Positions 53,336 to 63,042 are shown, counted from the stretch's first letter. The stretch is DNA of 64,000 nt from RGIG1902 sp034926865 (GCA_034926865.1 JAYFQP010000010.1:1-64000); one strand, 5' to 3'. Translations and numbers: made by a program. The notes: generated by a model from the sequence alone, not told the origin.

Positions 53336-54298
53336 CTATTGGAGCTGGCGGATCGCCTCATCATAAGCCTGGTAATCCTCATTCCATGAGGCATACTCAG
53401 AGTCTTTGCGATGATCCGGAAGCGTGTAATTCTCGGCAAGATATTGGCCGATATACGTACTGAACTTCTCAGCACCCACATAATTCAGGTGCTTTCCTCC
53501 GTCCATGGTATCTTTATTCCAGTCCAACTGATCCTTAAGAGCCAAATTTCCGTCCAAATACGGAACCTCATACTTTCTCGCCAAGTCCGTCATACCGTTG
53601 TGTTTCTCCATATCCCAGTCAGTAAAGCAGGGCACAGAGAGCAGCACCACCTGAGAGCCGTGAGCGCGGCAGAGGTCAATGCAGGCCCCCAGCTCTCTGG
53701 CACTGAAGTAATTGATGGGAGCTACATCGGAATTCGGCTCCATATAGGTGTCAGCCGAACCGCTGATTCCTTGGGTTCCACGGCGGATCTGGTATCCCTT
53801 GGGGATACTGCCTGGCTTTGCCCTGAGCCCGGCAAAGCTGAACTGCGCCAGGTTTCGGTGGTAGGTCACCAGTGGAAATACATCGGCCAGATAGGCCTTG
53901 ACCAGAAAGTCCAGATTGAGGCTGTCCGACTGATCCCTGTATACATTGCCAACCTCCAGGAAAACTACCTTGGGGGTCTGACGCTTATAGATTTTCTTCA
54001 GATACTCGTGAGTTTCAAAGATACGTTGGGCCGGCTCGCCCCAGGTATAGCCAGCGTACCCGTATTGGTTCCACCAAACCAGAGGAGACACGCCGCTGTA
54101 AACGTCGCTGGTGCCGATTGTCAGCACATCTATGGAATTTCGGCGCATATACAGGATATCCCGGGCACTGAAATTGTACAGTGGGTTGGGGTTCCTATCC
54201 AGTTGAATGGATAGGGCGGAGAAAACACTCAGCACCAGAAAGAGGATCAATAGAAACGAAACGCTCTTGAGAAGATTTCGATGATTTATGTTCCGCAT
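53336..54298 (-). CDS. SGNH-type hydrolase/transferase, DltD-like position
   Basis: A 320-residue protein with an N-terminal membrane anchor (about 10-32). LTIGTSDVYSGVSP matches the nucleophile block of SGNH/AlgX-DltD-like proteins, and DGGKHLNYVGAEKF near residue 270 supplies the catalytic Asp-x-x-His-type pair. Classical DltD motifs are not clear, so it is called DltD-like by position only. Such partners of MBOAT proteins finish O-acyl transfer outside the cell. It starts nine bases after the MBOAT gene stop. Confidence 0.72.
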   Translation of the reverse strand: MRNINHRNLLKSVSFLLILFLVLSVFSALSIQLDRNPNPLYNFSARDILYMRRNSIDVLTIGTSDVYSGVSPLVWWNQYGYAGYTWGEPAQRIFETHEYLKKIYKRQTPKVVFLEVGNVYRDQSDSLNLDFLVKAYLADVFPLVTYHRNLAQFSFAGLRAKPGSIPKGYQIRRGTQGISGSADTYMEPNSDVAPINYFSARELGACIDLCRAHGSQVVLLSVPCFTDWDMEKHNGMTDLARKYEVPYLDGNLALKDQLDWNKDTMDGGKHLNYVGAEKFSTYIGQYLAENYTLPDHRKDSEYASWNEDYQAYDEAIRQLQ

Positions 54299-54307
54299 AT
54301 TGCCTCC

Positions 54308-55894
54308 CTAAAACTGCGCATAAATAAAGTCTACGACGCCAAAACCGGGGCCGTATGCACCGGCTATAACCACCACCAGGATAGCTGCGATATAGATGGC
54401 CCATCGAACGGGAAGCGTTCTCCTGCCAATCAGCTCCCGTATACCGATGCCCCGCTCCTGCAGAATACTGACCACAAGAACTATCGCCACGCCCCACAGG
54501 ATGATTTTCAGCTGTTGATATGGTAATCCCTGCTCATTGAAGACCGCCAGAGCCGAACCCTCCATGTTGGATCGGAACATGGAGCAAAACATCGACCAAG
54601 CGGTTTTGAGGCTATCCGCCCTGAAGATCAGCATGCCAATATTCACAAGTATAAAGGTTCTGCAAACCTGCAAGACATGGCAGATCATCCCTTTACGATT
54701 GATGTGCAGCAATTCAAAAAGCCGAACAAACAATGGCTCAAACAGCATTCCCAGTGCCATGATGACATAGTAATACAAGCCGTAACAGATGTATTTCCAG
54801 GCCGCGCCATGCCAGATGCCGTTGCCTAGCCACACTGCAAGCAGGGCAAACAGCGCAGGGATAGTCGCCGCATAATAGCTGTTCAGGCGGTTACGGCTCT
54901 TTCTGCTCAGGGCCTGGAATGGCCGGCTAAGAGAGATTGGATAAAAGATATAATCACGCAGCCACGAGCCCAGGGAAATATGCCATCTGCGCCAGAAGTC
55001 ATTGACAGAGGCAGCAAAGAATGGCCGGGCAAAGTTGGGAGCCAGCGTGATGCCGAACAGTTCCGCGCTGCCTCGGGCAATATCTATGCCGCCAGAGAAA
55101 TCCATATAGATCTGCAGCGTGTACAGCATCACCGTCATGATGACAACCGATCCGCTGTGAGAGGAGTAGGTGGAAAAGATGTTCCTCACCACCGCCGCCA
55201 GACGGTCCGCCATGACCACAGATTTGAAGAGGCCCCAAAGAATCGTCTGCGTTCCGAAGCAGAATTTCCGGTAGTCAAAGGCATGTCCCTCCACCAGCTG
55301 GGGGCCCAACTGGCCGTAGCGGGAGATTGGGCCCTCGGTAATAACGGGGAAAAACAGCAGAAACAACAGCAGCTTCGCAAAGTTACGCTGCGCTTCGCAG
55401 ACCCCACGGTAAACATCCACCAGATAGCTGACGGCGGAGAGTGTGTAAAACGAAATACCCAGAGGCATCAACAGGTTCAGCAAAGGGATCTCCACCGGCA
55501 GATGCAGGGTTCTAAACAAAAGGTCCAGATTTGCGCTCACAAAATTGAAATATTTAAAGAAAAACAGAATCCCAAATGCAGCTGCCAGAGACGCCGTCAG
55601 GACATGCCGATTGCGTAATTTCATCCGTTCCTTGAGCTGCTTTTTCTCCTCTTTAGACAACGCTGCCTTCTGCTGCTGATATCGCTTTTCGCCCCGGTCA
55701 ATCTCCAACGCACCATAATAGATTATTCCCGCACTCAAAAGCGTCACCAGAATCAGCTGCCTGGAGGCAAACAGATAAAAGGCCACGCTGGCCCCCAGCA
55801 GAACGTTCCACCGCAGCCGCAGCGGAAATACATAGTACAGCAAAACAGTACAGCCCAGAAAGGCTATGACATACAGCCATGAATTGTATTGCAT
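54308..55894 (-). CDS. dltB: MBOAT O-acyltransferase (DltB-like)
   Basis: A 528-residue protein with ten to twelve membrane helices. MBOAT hallmarks are QIYMDFSGGIDIARG and NDFWRRWHISLGSWLRDYIFYP, with the catalytic histidine in LGNGIWHGAAWKYICYG near residue 355. DltB moves D-alanine from the carrier protein across the membrane to lipoteichoic acid. The nearby dltA-like and dltC-like genes support this over the alginate-type AlgI role. Position is third in the operon. Confidence 0.85.
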   Translation of the reverse strand: MQYNSWLYVIAFLGCTVLLYYVFPLRLRWNVLLGASVAFYLFASRQLILVTLLSAGIIYYGALEIDRGEKRYQQQKAALSKEEKKQLKERMKLRNRHVLTASLAAAFGILFFFKYFNFVSANLDLLFRTLHLPVEIPLLNLLMPLGISFYTLSAVSYLVDVYRGVCEAQRNFAKLLLFLLFFPVITEGPISRYGQLGPQLVEGHAFDYRKFCFGTQTILWGLFKSVVMADRLAAVVRNIFSTYSSHSGSVVIMTVMLYTLQIYMDFSGGIDIARGSAELFGITLAPNFARPFFAASVNDFWRRWHISLGSWLRDYIFYPISLSRPFQALSRKSRNRLNSYYAATIPALFALLAVWLGNGIWHGAAWKYICYGLYYYVIMALGMLFEPLFVRLFELLHINRKGMICHVLQVCRTFILVNIGMLIFRADSLKTAWSMFCSMFRSNMEGSALAVFNEQGLPYQQLKIILWGVAIVLVVSILQERGIGIRELIGRRTLPVRWAIYIAAILVVVIAGAYGPGFGVVDFIYAQF

Positions 55895-55905
55895 CCGCTG
55901 TGCCT

Positions 55906-56136
55906 CTATTCTTCGTCTATAATCTTCTGTACCATCGCATAAATCGTTTCCGCCGAGCGGAAATTCTCCGGTTTTATGTATGGCAGGGTAATTTTAATGT
56001 CGAATGCGTCGTTCAGCGCAGAAACCAGCATAATAATCTCCAGAGAAGCCAGAATATGCCCCTCAAAAAGGTTCTTTTCCATCCGATAATCTACGCCCGG
56101 CTTAATCTCTTCCAGAATTTTAATAACTTCTTCCAT
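55906..56136 (-). CDS. dltC: D-alanyl carrier protein-like acyl carrier protein
   Basis: A 76-residue helical carrier protein. The usual DSL phosphopantetheine site reads HILASLEII, with Ser31 as the candidate attachment residue and Ala instead of Asp before it. The rest (NLFEGH, LVSALNDAFDIKI, NFRSAETIYAMV) is typical of DltC. It lies 11 bases before dltB and 12 after dltA. Loss of the Asp is a moderate oddity, not proof of inactivity. Confidence 0.8.
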   Translation of the reverse strand: MEEVIKILEEIKPGVDYRMEKNLFEGHILASLEIIMLVSALNDAFDIKITLPYIKPENFRSAETIYAMVQKIIDEE

Positions 56137-56148
56137 AAAACGGTTCTC

Positions 56149-57648
56149 CTATAGCTCTTCATAATGTGCCTTGAGATAGGCACGATCTATTTTTCCGTTG
56201 GCATTGTACGGCATCACCTTCAAACGAATCATCTTGCCCGGGAACATATATTCCGGCAACCTTCTGCGGATTTGCTCCGCCACCGCGTCAGGCTTTGCGT
56301 CCCCTTGATAGATGAGAACGATCCGGTCCTTACCGGGGTCGTAAATGCAGACACAGGCACTAACGCCCACCGCCGCGCCAACTCCAGCCTCAATCTCTCC
56401 AAGTTCGATTCGGTATCCCATATGCTTGATCTGAAAGTCCACACGCCCAAGATGGACCAGTTCCCCGTTTTCATTCCAGGCAGCCAGATCACCTGTGCGG
56501 TATACGGTTTCTGGATAGGCAGTGTTCAGGGGGTTCTGAACAAAAGCTGATCGAGTCCTCTCGGGGTCATTGTAATAGCCGGACGCAAGAAACGGGCCCT
56601 GCACATACATCTCTCCCCGTTCCGCAGGAGCTCCAGTCTCATCCAGCAGAAACACCCGACAGTTGTCGCAAGCTCGTCCGATTGGCAGGGGTTCCTCATC
56701 GGCAAAGGGATGATCGACTTCGTAATAGGTGCAGATATCCGTCGTCTCCGTGGGCCCAAACAGGTTCGCGTACCGGGCATTTGGCAGATGGGAACGCCAG
56801 TAATTGAGCTGCTTGTTTGGCATAGCCTCTCCCGCAAACAGGATTGTCTTCAGATGCTCAGGTTTGGCATACGTAAACGTGTCCCAGTTAGCCACGATGC
56901 AAAGCGCCGAAGGAACCCAGTAAATGGTGTTCACCTGAAAGCGGTTAAGGTACTCTACCAGCATCATGGGGAAAGAGAACATCTTCTTGGGGATGATCTG
57001 CAGCCTTGCCCCGGTTCTAAGGGCACTGTACAGGTCTGTTACGGACATGCTGAAATAAAACGGAGTCTGGCTTCCGAATACTGTGGTCTCCCTGATGGCG
57101 AAGGTATCGATGGCCCACTGAGAATATGCAATCACTGCCCGGTGGCTGACCACAGTCCCCTTGGGCGATCCCGTGGAACCGGAGGTGTACAGCGCGTACA
57201 GAGGATCCGTCTCCACCATACCAGCCCGGACGGCTTTTAAAAGCTCCTCCGTGACGGGATGAACCGCAGCTTCCTCAAACGGGATAATCTCTCCGTCAAA
57301 GCGAAAGCCCTCTGCCTGCTCCCTATGCGCTGCATCGGTGATTACTGCAACGGGGTGCAGCGTTTCAAAGATCCGGTTGATCCGTTCGGTGGGCATCAGG
57401 GTGTCCAGAACCACATAGAAGTTACCACTGTACACAACTCCGAAAAACGCGGCTACACAGTCCGGAGTCTTGTCCATAAGAACCGCCACAGGTTTCCGTT
57501 CTCTTCCGGGTGCACACACACGGCTGCCGATTCGCTTAGCAAGGAGAAGAAACTCACGATATGAATAGGCGGTTGTCTCATCCGCCAGAGCAATTCTGTC
57601 GGGGAAGCGTTCACCTGTTCTCTCGATATAGGATAAAATGTTCTTCAA
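56149..57648 (-). CDS. dltA: D-alanine--carrier protein ligase-like adenylating enzyme
   Basis: A 499-residue AMP-forming enzyme. The P-loop is LYTSGSTGSPKGTVVSHRA near residue 155; later ANLFGPTETTDICTYYEVD and YRTGDLAAWNENGELVHLGRVDFQIKHMGYRIELGEIE give the A5, A7 and A8 motifs; the catalytic lysine is in NANGKIDR near the end. The layout matches DltA. A TTG at 57648 with AAGGAGG (near 57657-57663) is preferred to an upstream start at 57708 that has none; the protein then opens KNILSYIERTGERFPD, as expected. It heads the operon. Confidence 0.85.
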   Translation of the reverse strand: MKNILSYIERTGERFPDRIALADETTAYSYREFLLLAKRIGSRVCAPGRERKPVAVLMDKTPDCVAAFFGVVYSGNFYVVLDTLMPTERINRIFETLHPVAVITDAAHREQAEGFRFDGEIIPFEEAAVHPVTEELLKAVRAGMVETDPLYALYTSGSTGSPKGTVVSHRAVIAYSQWAIDTFAIRETTVFGSQTPFYFSMSVTDLYSALRTGARLQIIPKKMFSFPMMLVEYLNRFQVNTIYWVPSALCIVANWDTFTYAKPEHLKTILFAGEAMPNKQLNYWRSHLPNARYANLFGPTETTDICTYYEVDHPFADEEPLPIGRACDNCRVFLLDETGAPAERGEMYVQGPFLASGYYNDPERTRSAFVQNPLNTAYPETVYRTGDLAAWNENGELVHLGRVDFQIKHMGYRIELGEIEAGVGAAVGVSACVCIYDPGKDRIVLIYQGDAKPDAVAEQIRRRLPEYMFPGKMIRLKVMPYNANGKIDRAYLKAHYEEL

Positions 57649-57864
57649 AAGGCCGACCTCCTTTGTCCAATAAGCGGGAGCCGTATCTGGCTTTCGCATT
57701 TCGCACACTCTGTTGTATAGTTTTTAATTATAACACAGCAGTTCAAAAAAATTAATATAATTGTATGAATTTTTTAGATATTTTTAGGCATACGGAAGCA
57801 CTGGATCCTTAATTTTTTATAAACATTTGATTTTTACTGTTATTTACAGTTTTTTCAGAATCTA

Positions 57865-58098
57865 TCACTCTATTCTTGTTTGTTTCAAAATTTGAATAGT
57901 GTTCAGCTTCCATTCTTCAAAATTTTTGTATTTATAGTTTTGTATAACTGCATCTGCGGTCCAAATTATACGGGGTTTCCACAGGTGCTTAAGCTCTCCT
58001 GATCCCTTCAGAAGCAGGCATTTTATAAGACGCAATATTTCTTTATTTTGTTTCCGCATCCTGGAATGCATATGCTTGATATGTTCCACTCTTGGCAT
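57865..58098 (-). CDS. Doubtful short ORF at the edge of the mobile-element remnant
   Basis: A 77-codon frame with many Lys/Arg/His (HIKHMHSRMRKQNKEILRL, later FEEWKLNTIQILKQ). No ribosome binding site is convincing. It may be a gene fragment left by the decayed element. No family recognised. Confidence 0.2.
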   Translation of the reverse strand: MPRVEHIKHMHSRMRKQNKEILRLIKCLLLKGSGELKHLWKPRIIWTADAVIQNYKYKNFEEWKLNTIQILKQTRIE

Positions 58099-58139
58099 CG
58101 GGAGGCTGAAAAACTAAAGCATTGCACTATACAACAAAA

Positions 58140-58172
58140 AGCCAACTGACACTCAGAATCAGTTAGCTCTTT
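58140..58172 (+). terminator. Hairpin near the left end of the element remnant
   Basis: AGCCAACTGA (58140-58149) pairs with TCAGTTAGCT (58159-58168), one mismatch, then CTTTT. It may be a terminator or part of an element end; TGCCACTATT a few bases later (near 58187) also occurs beside guaA. Confidence 0.45.
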
Positions 58173-58313
58173 TCGTATAAATAATGCCACTATTGTTGCC
58201 AAAACGTTGCCACCGCTAAAATAATCAGATTAAATACATGGCATTCATGCGGCTTTCTGGATTAAGTCTGATGAACAAACATCAATCCTACATGGTAAAG
58301 GCACTTATTACTC

Positions 58314-58523
58314 TTACTCATAAATAATTTTAAAACCTGTGTTCTCAATGCAATTTTTTATGTCAGCTTCTGTAGCCGGAGCGTTGTATTTAATATCAAG
58401 CGTGCCCGTCGCTAAATTGACGCCAACCTCGCTTACTCCCTCGATCTTGTTTAGTGAATTCTTTATTTGGGTCTTTTGTTCTTTATTCTGTATACCTGAT
58501 ACATTGCAAAGCATCTGGTTCAT
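58314..58523 (-). CDS. Heavy-metal-associated-like small protein lacking CxxC
   Basis: A 69-residue protein with the ferredoxin-like pattern of HMA domains: MLCNVSGIQNKEQKTQIKNSLNKIEGVSEVGVN split by turn, then GTLDIKYNAPATEADIKNCIENTGF. The metal-binding M-x-C-x-x-C loop is not present (only one Cys near the start), so a classic copper chaperone is unlikely. AAAGGAGTG precedes the ATG. It follows a 50-residue gene whose stop is one base upstream, in the same operon. Confidence 0.72.
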   Translation of the reverse strand: MNQMLCNVSGIQNKEQKTQIKNSLNKIEGVSEVGVNLATGTLDIKYNAPATEADIKNCIENTGFKIIYE

Positions 58524-58524
58524 G

Positions 58525-58677
58525 CTAATCTTTCACTCCTTTCTCATGCTCACTAGAATGTAAGCCTATCTTCATGCCGTTTATAATACCAACATCCGAA
58601 TTTTCTTTTGGTTTCATCTTTCTAAGTTCCGGATTGCTTTTGGGCCTGTCTTTTGTTCGGTTTTTATTATTTTTCAT
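58525..58677 (-). CDS. 50-residue basic hypothetical protein
   Basis: ATG at 58677 follows GAGAGGTAA with eight bases between and opens a 50-codon frame: MKNNKNRTKDRPKSNPELRK, then KPKENSDVGIINGMK and a Glu/Lys tail. It is Lys/Asn/Pro-rich and lacks hydrophobic segments. Its last codons contain the ribosome binding site of the HMA-like gene. Short basic proteins of this kind are often spore-associated, but no family is recognised. Confidence 0.55.
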   Translation of the reverse strand: MKNNKNRTKDRPKSNPELRKMKPKENSDVGIINGMKIGLHSSEHEKGVKD

Positions 58678-58705
58678 TGTGATTTTACCTCTCTAGAGAA
58701 ATCCT

Positions 58706-58819
58706 TTATTGTGCGTTTCCCATAGAGATATCTCCGTTTTTCTTTTTTACTTGCCGTGACTTATGCTTAGCGTTATTCGGTGTAGATGGAAGTTGCTTTT
58801 CTGTTGATTCCTTTTTCAC
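58706..58819 (-). CDS. 37-residue basic hypothetical protein
   Basis: GTG at 58819 follows GAGGAG with seven bases between. The frame reads KKESTEKQLPSTPNNAKHK and ends KKKNGDISMGNAQ. Very basic, no Cys. It is the first gene of a three-gene operon with the 50- and 69-residue proteins. Function unknown; a small spore protein is possible. Confidence 0.5.
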   Translation of the reverse strand: MKKESTEKQLPSTPNNAKHKSRQVKKKNGDISMGNAQ

Positions 58820-58878
58820 AAGAATGCTCCTCTATCGTTTTAATATAAAATTCGGTGGCTTAACTTAAATCCTGAACA

Positions 58879-58906
58879 GATATAGTAGATAGGTATGCAA
58901 TGACAA
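58879..58906 (-). promoter_or_regulatory. Candidate promoter of the three small genes
   Basis: On the minus strand TTGTCA (58901-58906) and TATATC (58879-58884) are 16 bases apart, about 60 bases ahead of the first start codon. Confidence 0.4.
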
Positions 58907-59258
58907 TATGCTATCTCAGGCATTACTATTATTTGTGTGAAGGATTGTTTTATTCTCACATCCTTAGCGGACTCCAACAAGCATAGTGAAGTAGCTAATC
59001 GAATACAAGCTCTTGCACTTAAATGTTAATTTTAAAGATGCTATTAATTGAGCCAAATTTTAAAAAATAGTACGATTATAGTACGCATAAATATAAAAAA
59101 AGCCCATAACCCGTCAATTACTTTTGTATTGCTCATTTTTCCATTTCTATTTTTATTGTTCTTATTAACTTTTATTTGCAGGATTCATGAAAAAAGCAAT
59201 GCGGTTATTATATGGGCCATACCTAAATATTCTACTTGGATAGACGTAGTAACCTTTA
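58907..59258. other. Intergenic stretch, A+T-rich
   Basis: No supported gene. A plus-strand frame at 59048-59275 codes a hydrophobic stretch but lacks a ribosome binding site and overlaps the membrane protein gene on the other strand. Confidence 0.4.
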
Positions 59259-59630
59259 TCATCCGCGCCGCTTAAATTGCCATTCACATATGCTTGATTC
59301 AATCATGCCAACAGGAAATATTACAGCTATATGGATAAATGCTAGTTTTGATAATAATTCATTGATATCATTTGAAACTACAGCTATCACTTCAGGTGGA
59401 ATTACCTTGGATATGACAAAAAGTGCTAACATGATGTACAAATATATCTGAGACACTACCGAAATAATGCTAATTTTATTTTCCTTAAAAGAAAATATAA
59501 GCAGTAAACGCCTACATTTATCTGATACATTTACACCAATATAGCTTTTATTTTCCGCCATATATTTAACTCCACCGCACATTGCTATGAAATAAGCCAA
59601 GAAATAAACAGGATCACTTATCTCAATCAC
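59259..59630 (-). CDS. Hypothetical membrane protein
   Basis: A 123-codon frame with two or three hydrophobic segments (PVYFLAYFIAMCGGV, IYLYIMLALFVISKVIPPEVIAVV, LAFIHIAVIFPVGMI). AGGAG lies almost against the GTG at 59630, so the exact start is unclear. It lies within the decayed element region. No family recognised. Confidence 0.4.
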   Translation of the reverse strand: MIEISDPVYFLAYFIAMCGGVKYMAENKSYIGVNVSDKCRRLLLIFSFKENKISIISVVSQIYLYIMLALFVISKVIPPEVIAVVSNDINELLSKLAFIHIAVIFPVGMIESSICEWQFKRRG

Positions 59631-59659
59631 TCCTCATACATTACTTTAACTACATTATC

Positions 59660-61230
59660 AGTAACAATTATTTGCGTTGCAACACTTCTAGTCAATCCTT
59701 TAAAAAGTGCCTTTCTGTGCATGTTATTTACATCGATATCCAGCGGCTCCGGCTCATATTTCTCCTCGATATTAAGCGCCGCTTCATCCCCATAGCGTTA
59801 AATATATCTTTCGAAATAGAAAACTGCTTTTTCCCGCCGCTCTCCGGAGTTAATACATCTCTTCGATCAGCCCCTGCAATAAAGGATGCCCACGCTGACC
59901 TGACAGCATCATAGTCGCTGAACATGTTTGACAGCCACCCATTATTTTCCTCGTCATGAATGTATCCAGCAATGTGGGCTACAAATTCCTCCCAAAAAAG
60001 TTTGGCTTCACCTAAGTTTTCTAGATCTGGGGCTTTGCCGCCGAAATACTCTTACCTTTCACAGCCTCTTCAAAGCTTTGTCCTCTCTTTGTAAGCGCAA
60101 AGTAATGGAACGCCTCATGCCCGGCCACCTCCCGTCCCCGGACGGAAAGGTCACTTGACTAACCGCTTCCCTCTGAACAGTAGCGGCTCCGGCTGTTCAT
60201 TCTGTAGAAAGCACTTTCCCGTTTGCATACACCTCTACATTGCCTTTAAAAACAAAGTGTGGAATGCCTAGTACCTCCAGCTCTTTTTCAGCCTCAAGAG
60301 CGTTTATTGTGTAATCCTCTACTTTAACGGCTGTATATCTGTATCCGCTTCCTTTTTTTCTTTCAGAGTTTTTATACGTTTGGCCTCTTTCTGCTGCTTC
60401 TCTAATAAAGCGACGTTGGCCATCATCCTGTCCCATTCCTCCGTCGGCATCGCCTGCAAAGGAACCCTCTCGTAACTGGAACTCCGCAGCACCCCTATTA
60501 TATCCTCCGTAGCCATTTCCCTGCCCCTCCTTCATGTTTGTGTTTATTCTATCACGAGGGTTTACTCCATGCAAAGGCATGTTTTCCAGCTCTTCCGAAG
60601 CTGAAATATTTTTATCCGGGCCATCTTTGACATTTTTTGAAAAACTGAGTAAACTGTTTATGGAACCTTGCGCAGTCGTTCTGTCGCTTATTCTTTGATT
60701 AGATGTAGAGGCTGTCTGCGCTTGGTTCTTTTCAAAGGTATTTGCCCCTTGGTTAGCACCATCTTTTAAAACAATCCCGCCAAGCTCCGCCAGCGTCTTC
60801 CCTGTAATATTGACATGGTCTCCTGCATATACTATAATACCGATAGAGCCGTATTGTGGCTGGTGTGACGGGAATTGTACCCTGAGCGACCTCAGCCAGA
60901 TATTGGCTCTATCTTTATTTTTATCAAGATACAGGATTTCAGCGTTTTCAAGCAGGTTACGTATGTTGCCTGCTTTTCTGCTGTAAGCGCTTGTCAAGAG
61001 GGAAAATTCAGCTTCCATACTGCCGCTGGACTTGGGTGTAAGCTGCAACGCAGCCATCACCCGCGTTGTCGGCAGTAAGATCTCCGAACAAAACAATGCT
61101 ATCAGGCTGCGTCAGGGATTTCATAACAATTACAGGATTCTCTAAGATCTCTTCATCTGTTTGGTCATACCATTGCTGAACCGCATCGGCAAAGCCTTCA
61201 TTGATGGAGTATTGCTTTTTGCTTTCCTCG
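59660..61230 (-). pseudogene. Decayed large multidomain protein of an integrative element or prophage
   Basis: Reading the minus strand from 61230, one frame gives INEGFADAVQQWYDQTDEE and NPVIVMKSLTQPDSIVLFGD; a shift near 61065 brings the frame AALQLTPKSSGSMEAEFSLL, NIRNLLENAEILYLDKNKD and VNITGKTLAELGGIVL; near 60140 another shift leads into VAGHEAFHYFALTKRGQSFEEAV, with an HExxH zinc-protease-like motif at 60104-60118. Further stops follow. These segments occur in very large proteins of clostridial conjugative elements or phages. At least two frameshifts and several stops show that it is dead. Confidence 0.7.
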
Positions 61231-61274
61231 TTGACATTTTTTGAAAACTGCGTATACTATCTTTAGAGACTTGT

Positions 61275-61455
61275 GCAGTGCTTCTGGCAGCTCCCGGCGA
61301 CGGGTTCGTGCTTATTGCTGCGCCGGTCTCTTTTTTGTAAAAGATGTTGGCTGCATATTTGCTTTGATTTCTTGTGAAGATTTGGATATACTATTATTGA
61401 AGTTTGGCATAGTGCTTCTTCCGGCTCCCGGTGACGGGTTCACGGATATCGCTGT
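61275..61455 (-). repeat. Imperfect direct repeat within the decayed element
   Basis: Two copies of about 45-50 bases (near 61275-61322 and 61408-61455) share GTGCTTCT, GGCTCCCGG/GCTCCCGGCGACGGGTT-type and ATCGCTG-like segments. On the minus strand both encode a NPSPGA-RST motif, so this is a repeated linker of the former protein. Confidence 0.5.
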
Positions 61456-61697
61456 GTCAGACTTCTTCTTTTCCTGAATACTCGTTAGCGTAAGATTCAA
61501 AATATCATACAACAATAATTTATTATTGGCTCTTTTTACCACTACCACCTAAGACACATATTCATTATTGCCAATTTGAAGCAAAACCTTTCCTGTGGCG
61601 AACTGCTCAATATTGTCCTTTCTTGATTACCTAAGCGCTTCATTCACATAATCTGTTGAAGCTTAAGAATTTAATCCGAGCTATTTGCAGCCCTAAG

Positions 61698-61860
61698 TCA
61701 TTTCTGCACGCTCTGTTTATCGATCTCTATGACATTGTTCTCCAAGGTAATGCCGTTGAGGAACTTTTGTTTTAGATTCTGTTTTACTACTGTTACCCAG
61801 TCTTCTTCCTGTAGTCCGACAAGAATATCCCTTTCAACTGTGACAAAGTGACGATTATCC
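61698..61860 (-). pseudogene. Fragment of a mobile-element helicase/relaxase-associated protein
   Basis: The frame reads FVTVERDILVGLQEEDWVTVV, KQNLKQKFLNGITLENNVIEI and stops. I recognise this pattern from the large conjugation or phage proteins in gut Clostridia, but not the exact family. It stops after 50 residues and runs into the integrase gene on the other strand, so it is a remnant. Confidence 0.5.
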
Positions 61861-61878
61861 GTGGTGCAGCCAATACTA

Positions 61879-62989
61879 TTGTCTGTATCAAAGATGAAAG
61901 ACGGTAAGCGCTGGTATGTGTTTGTCAGATACAAAGACTGGACAGGCGAAATAAAACAGCATAAAAAAGAAGGTTTTGATAGAAGGGCTGACGCAAAAAA
62001 TTACGAAAAACATTTTCTTGAGCAACGCCAAGGCTCTGCCGATATGTCTATCAACTCCCTTTATAAACTCTATATGGAAGATTGCAAAACGCACCTAAAG
62101 CCGACAACTTATTCAAATAAAGACTTCTTGTTTCAAAAACATGTTATTCCGTATCTTGGAAAACTTCAAGCTTGCAAAGTAAGCCCCGCAAATATTCGCA
62201 AGTGGCAAAATACTCTTCTATCTATAAAGCGAGAGGATACAGGCTAACCGTAAGCACAGACATATCTAAAAACTGTTAATAATCAAGTCTCTGCTATGTT
62301 CAATTATGGCGTGAAATATTATGGTCTAAAAAGTAACCCGTGCCGGCAGACGGGGGCAATGGGTAAAAAATCTGCTGATATTATGCAGTTTTGGACTGTT
62401 GAAGAATTCAATACCTTTCTGGCTACTGTATCAGATAAACCTTCATCTGTCGTAATGTTCTATCTTCTTTTTTGGACAGGAATGTGTTCGGGCGAGCTTC
62501 TTGCTTTAACTCCGGCTGATCTTAATTTTACTGAATGCACTGTCAACATCACAAAAAACTTTGCCAGGCATTCGGGCGAGGATCTCATTCTTGAACCTAA
62601 AACACCAAAAAGCCGTCGAACTATTCTTATGCCGCAAACATTAACTTCTTTGGTAAAAGAATATATCTCCATGCTATACGATGTAAAAACAAATGACCGC
62701 ATTTTTTCTGGCAGTAACAAATACACTTTATTGCACGAAATTGAGCGAGGCTGTAAGGTTTCCGGAGTAAAGCGTATCAGAGTTCATGATTTAAGGCATT
62801 CTCACGCATCTCTTCTGATTGAGCTGGGATACTCCCCGCTTCTTATTGCTGAACCGTCTGGGGTATGAGAACATAGAAACTACGCTTCAAACTTACTCTC
62901 ATCTTTACCCAAATAAGCAGAGGCAGCTTGTTGCACAACTTGAGTCTTTTCAAAAGTGCTACGATTTTGCTACGCATAAAATAACGTAG
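61879..62989 (+). pseudogene. int: Tyrosine integrase, broken by frameshifts
   Basis: The pieces are collinear with a Tn916-type tyrosine recombinase: SVSKMKDGKRWYVFVRYKDWTG (split) as N-terminal arm-binding domain; SINSLYKLYMEDCKTHLKPTTY as core-binding domain; then after shifts between 62232 and 62275, SAMFNYGVKYYGLKSNPC and the catalytic domain. The first catalytic Arg is changed: TGMCSGELLAL for TGMRxGELLAL. HDLRHSHASLL and TLQTYSHLYP (Tyr nucleophile) survive, but another frameshift near 62855 separates them. It ends TAG at 62987-62989, about 100 bases from the 3' end of guaA. Inactive. Confidence 0.88.
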
Positions 62990-63004
62990 CAAATATTTTT
63001 AACA

Positions 63005-63042
63005 AAAACAGCCGTAAAACAATGTTTTACGGCTGTTTTCCC
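63005..63042 (+). terminator. Bidirectional terminator between integrase remnant and guaA
   Basis: AAAACAGCCGTAAAAC (63005-63020) pairs perfectly with GTTTTACGGCTGTTTT (63024-63039), loop AAT, T-rich on both sides. Confidence 0.85.

Noticed and set aside
53053..53481. 142-codon minus-strand frame overlapping the SGNH gene
   Set aside because: Overlaps the 3' end of a well-supported gene, crosses its terminator and has no ribosome binding site.
59048..59275. Hydrophobic plus-strand frame in the element remnant
   Set aside because: No ribosome binding site, low-complexity hydrophobic composition in A+T-rich sequence.
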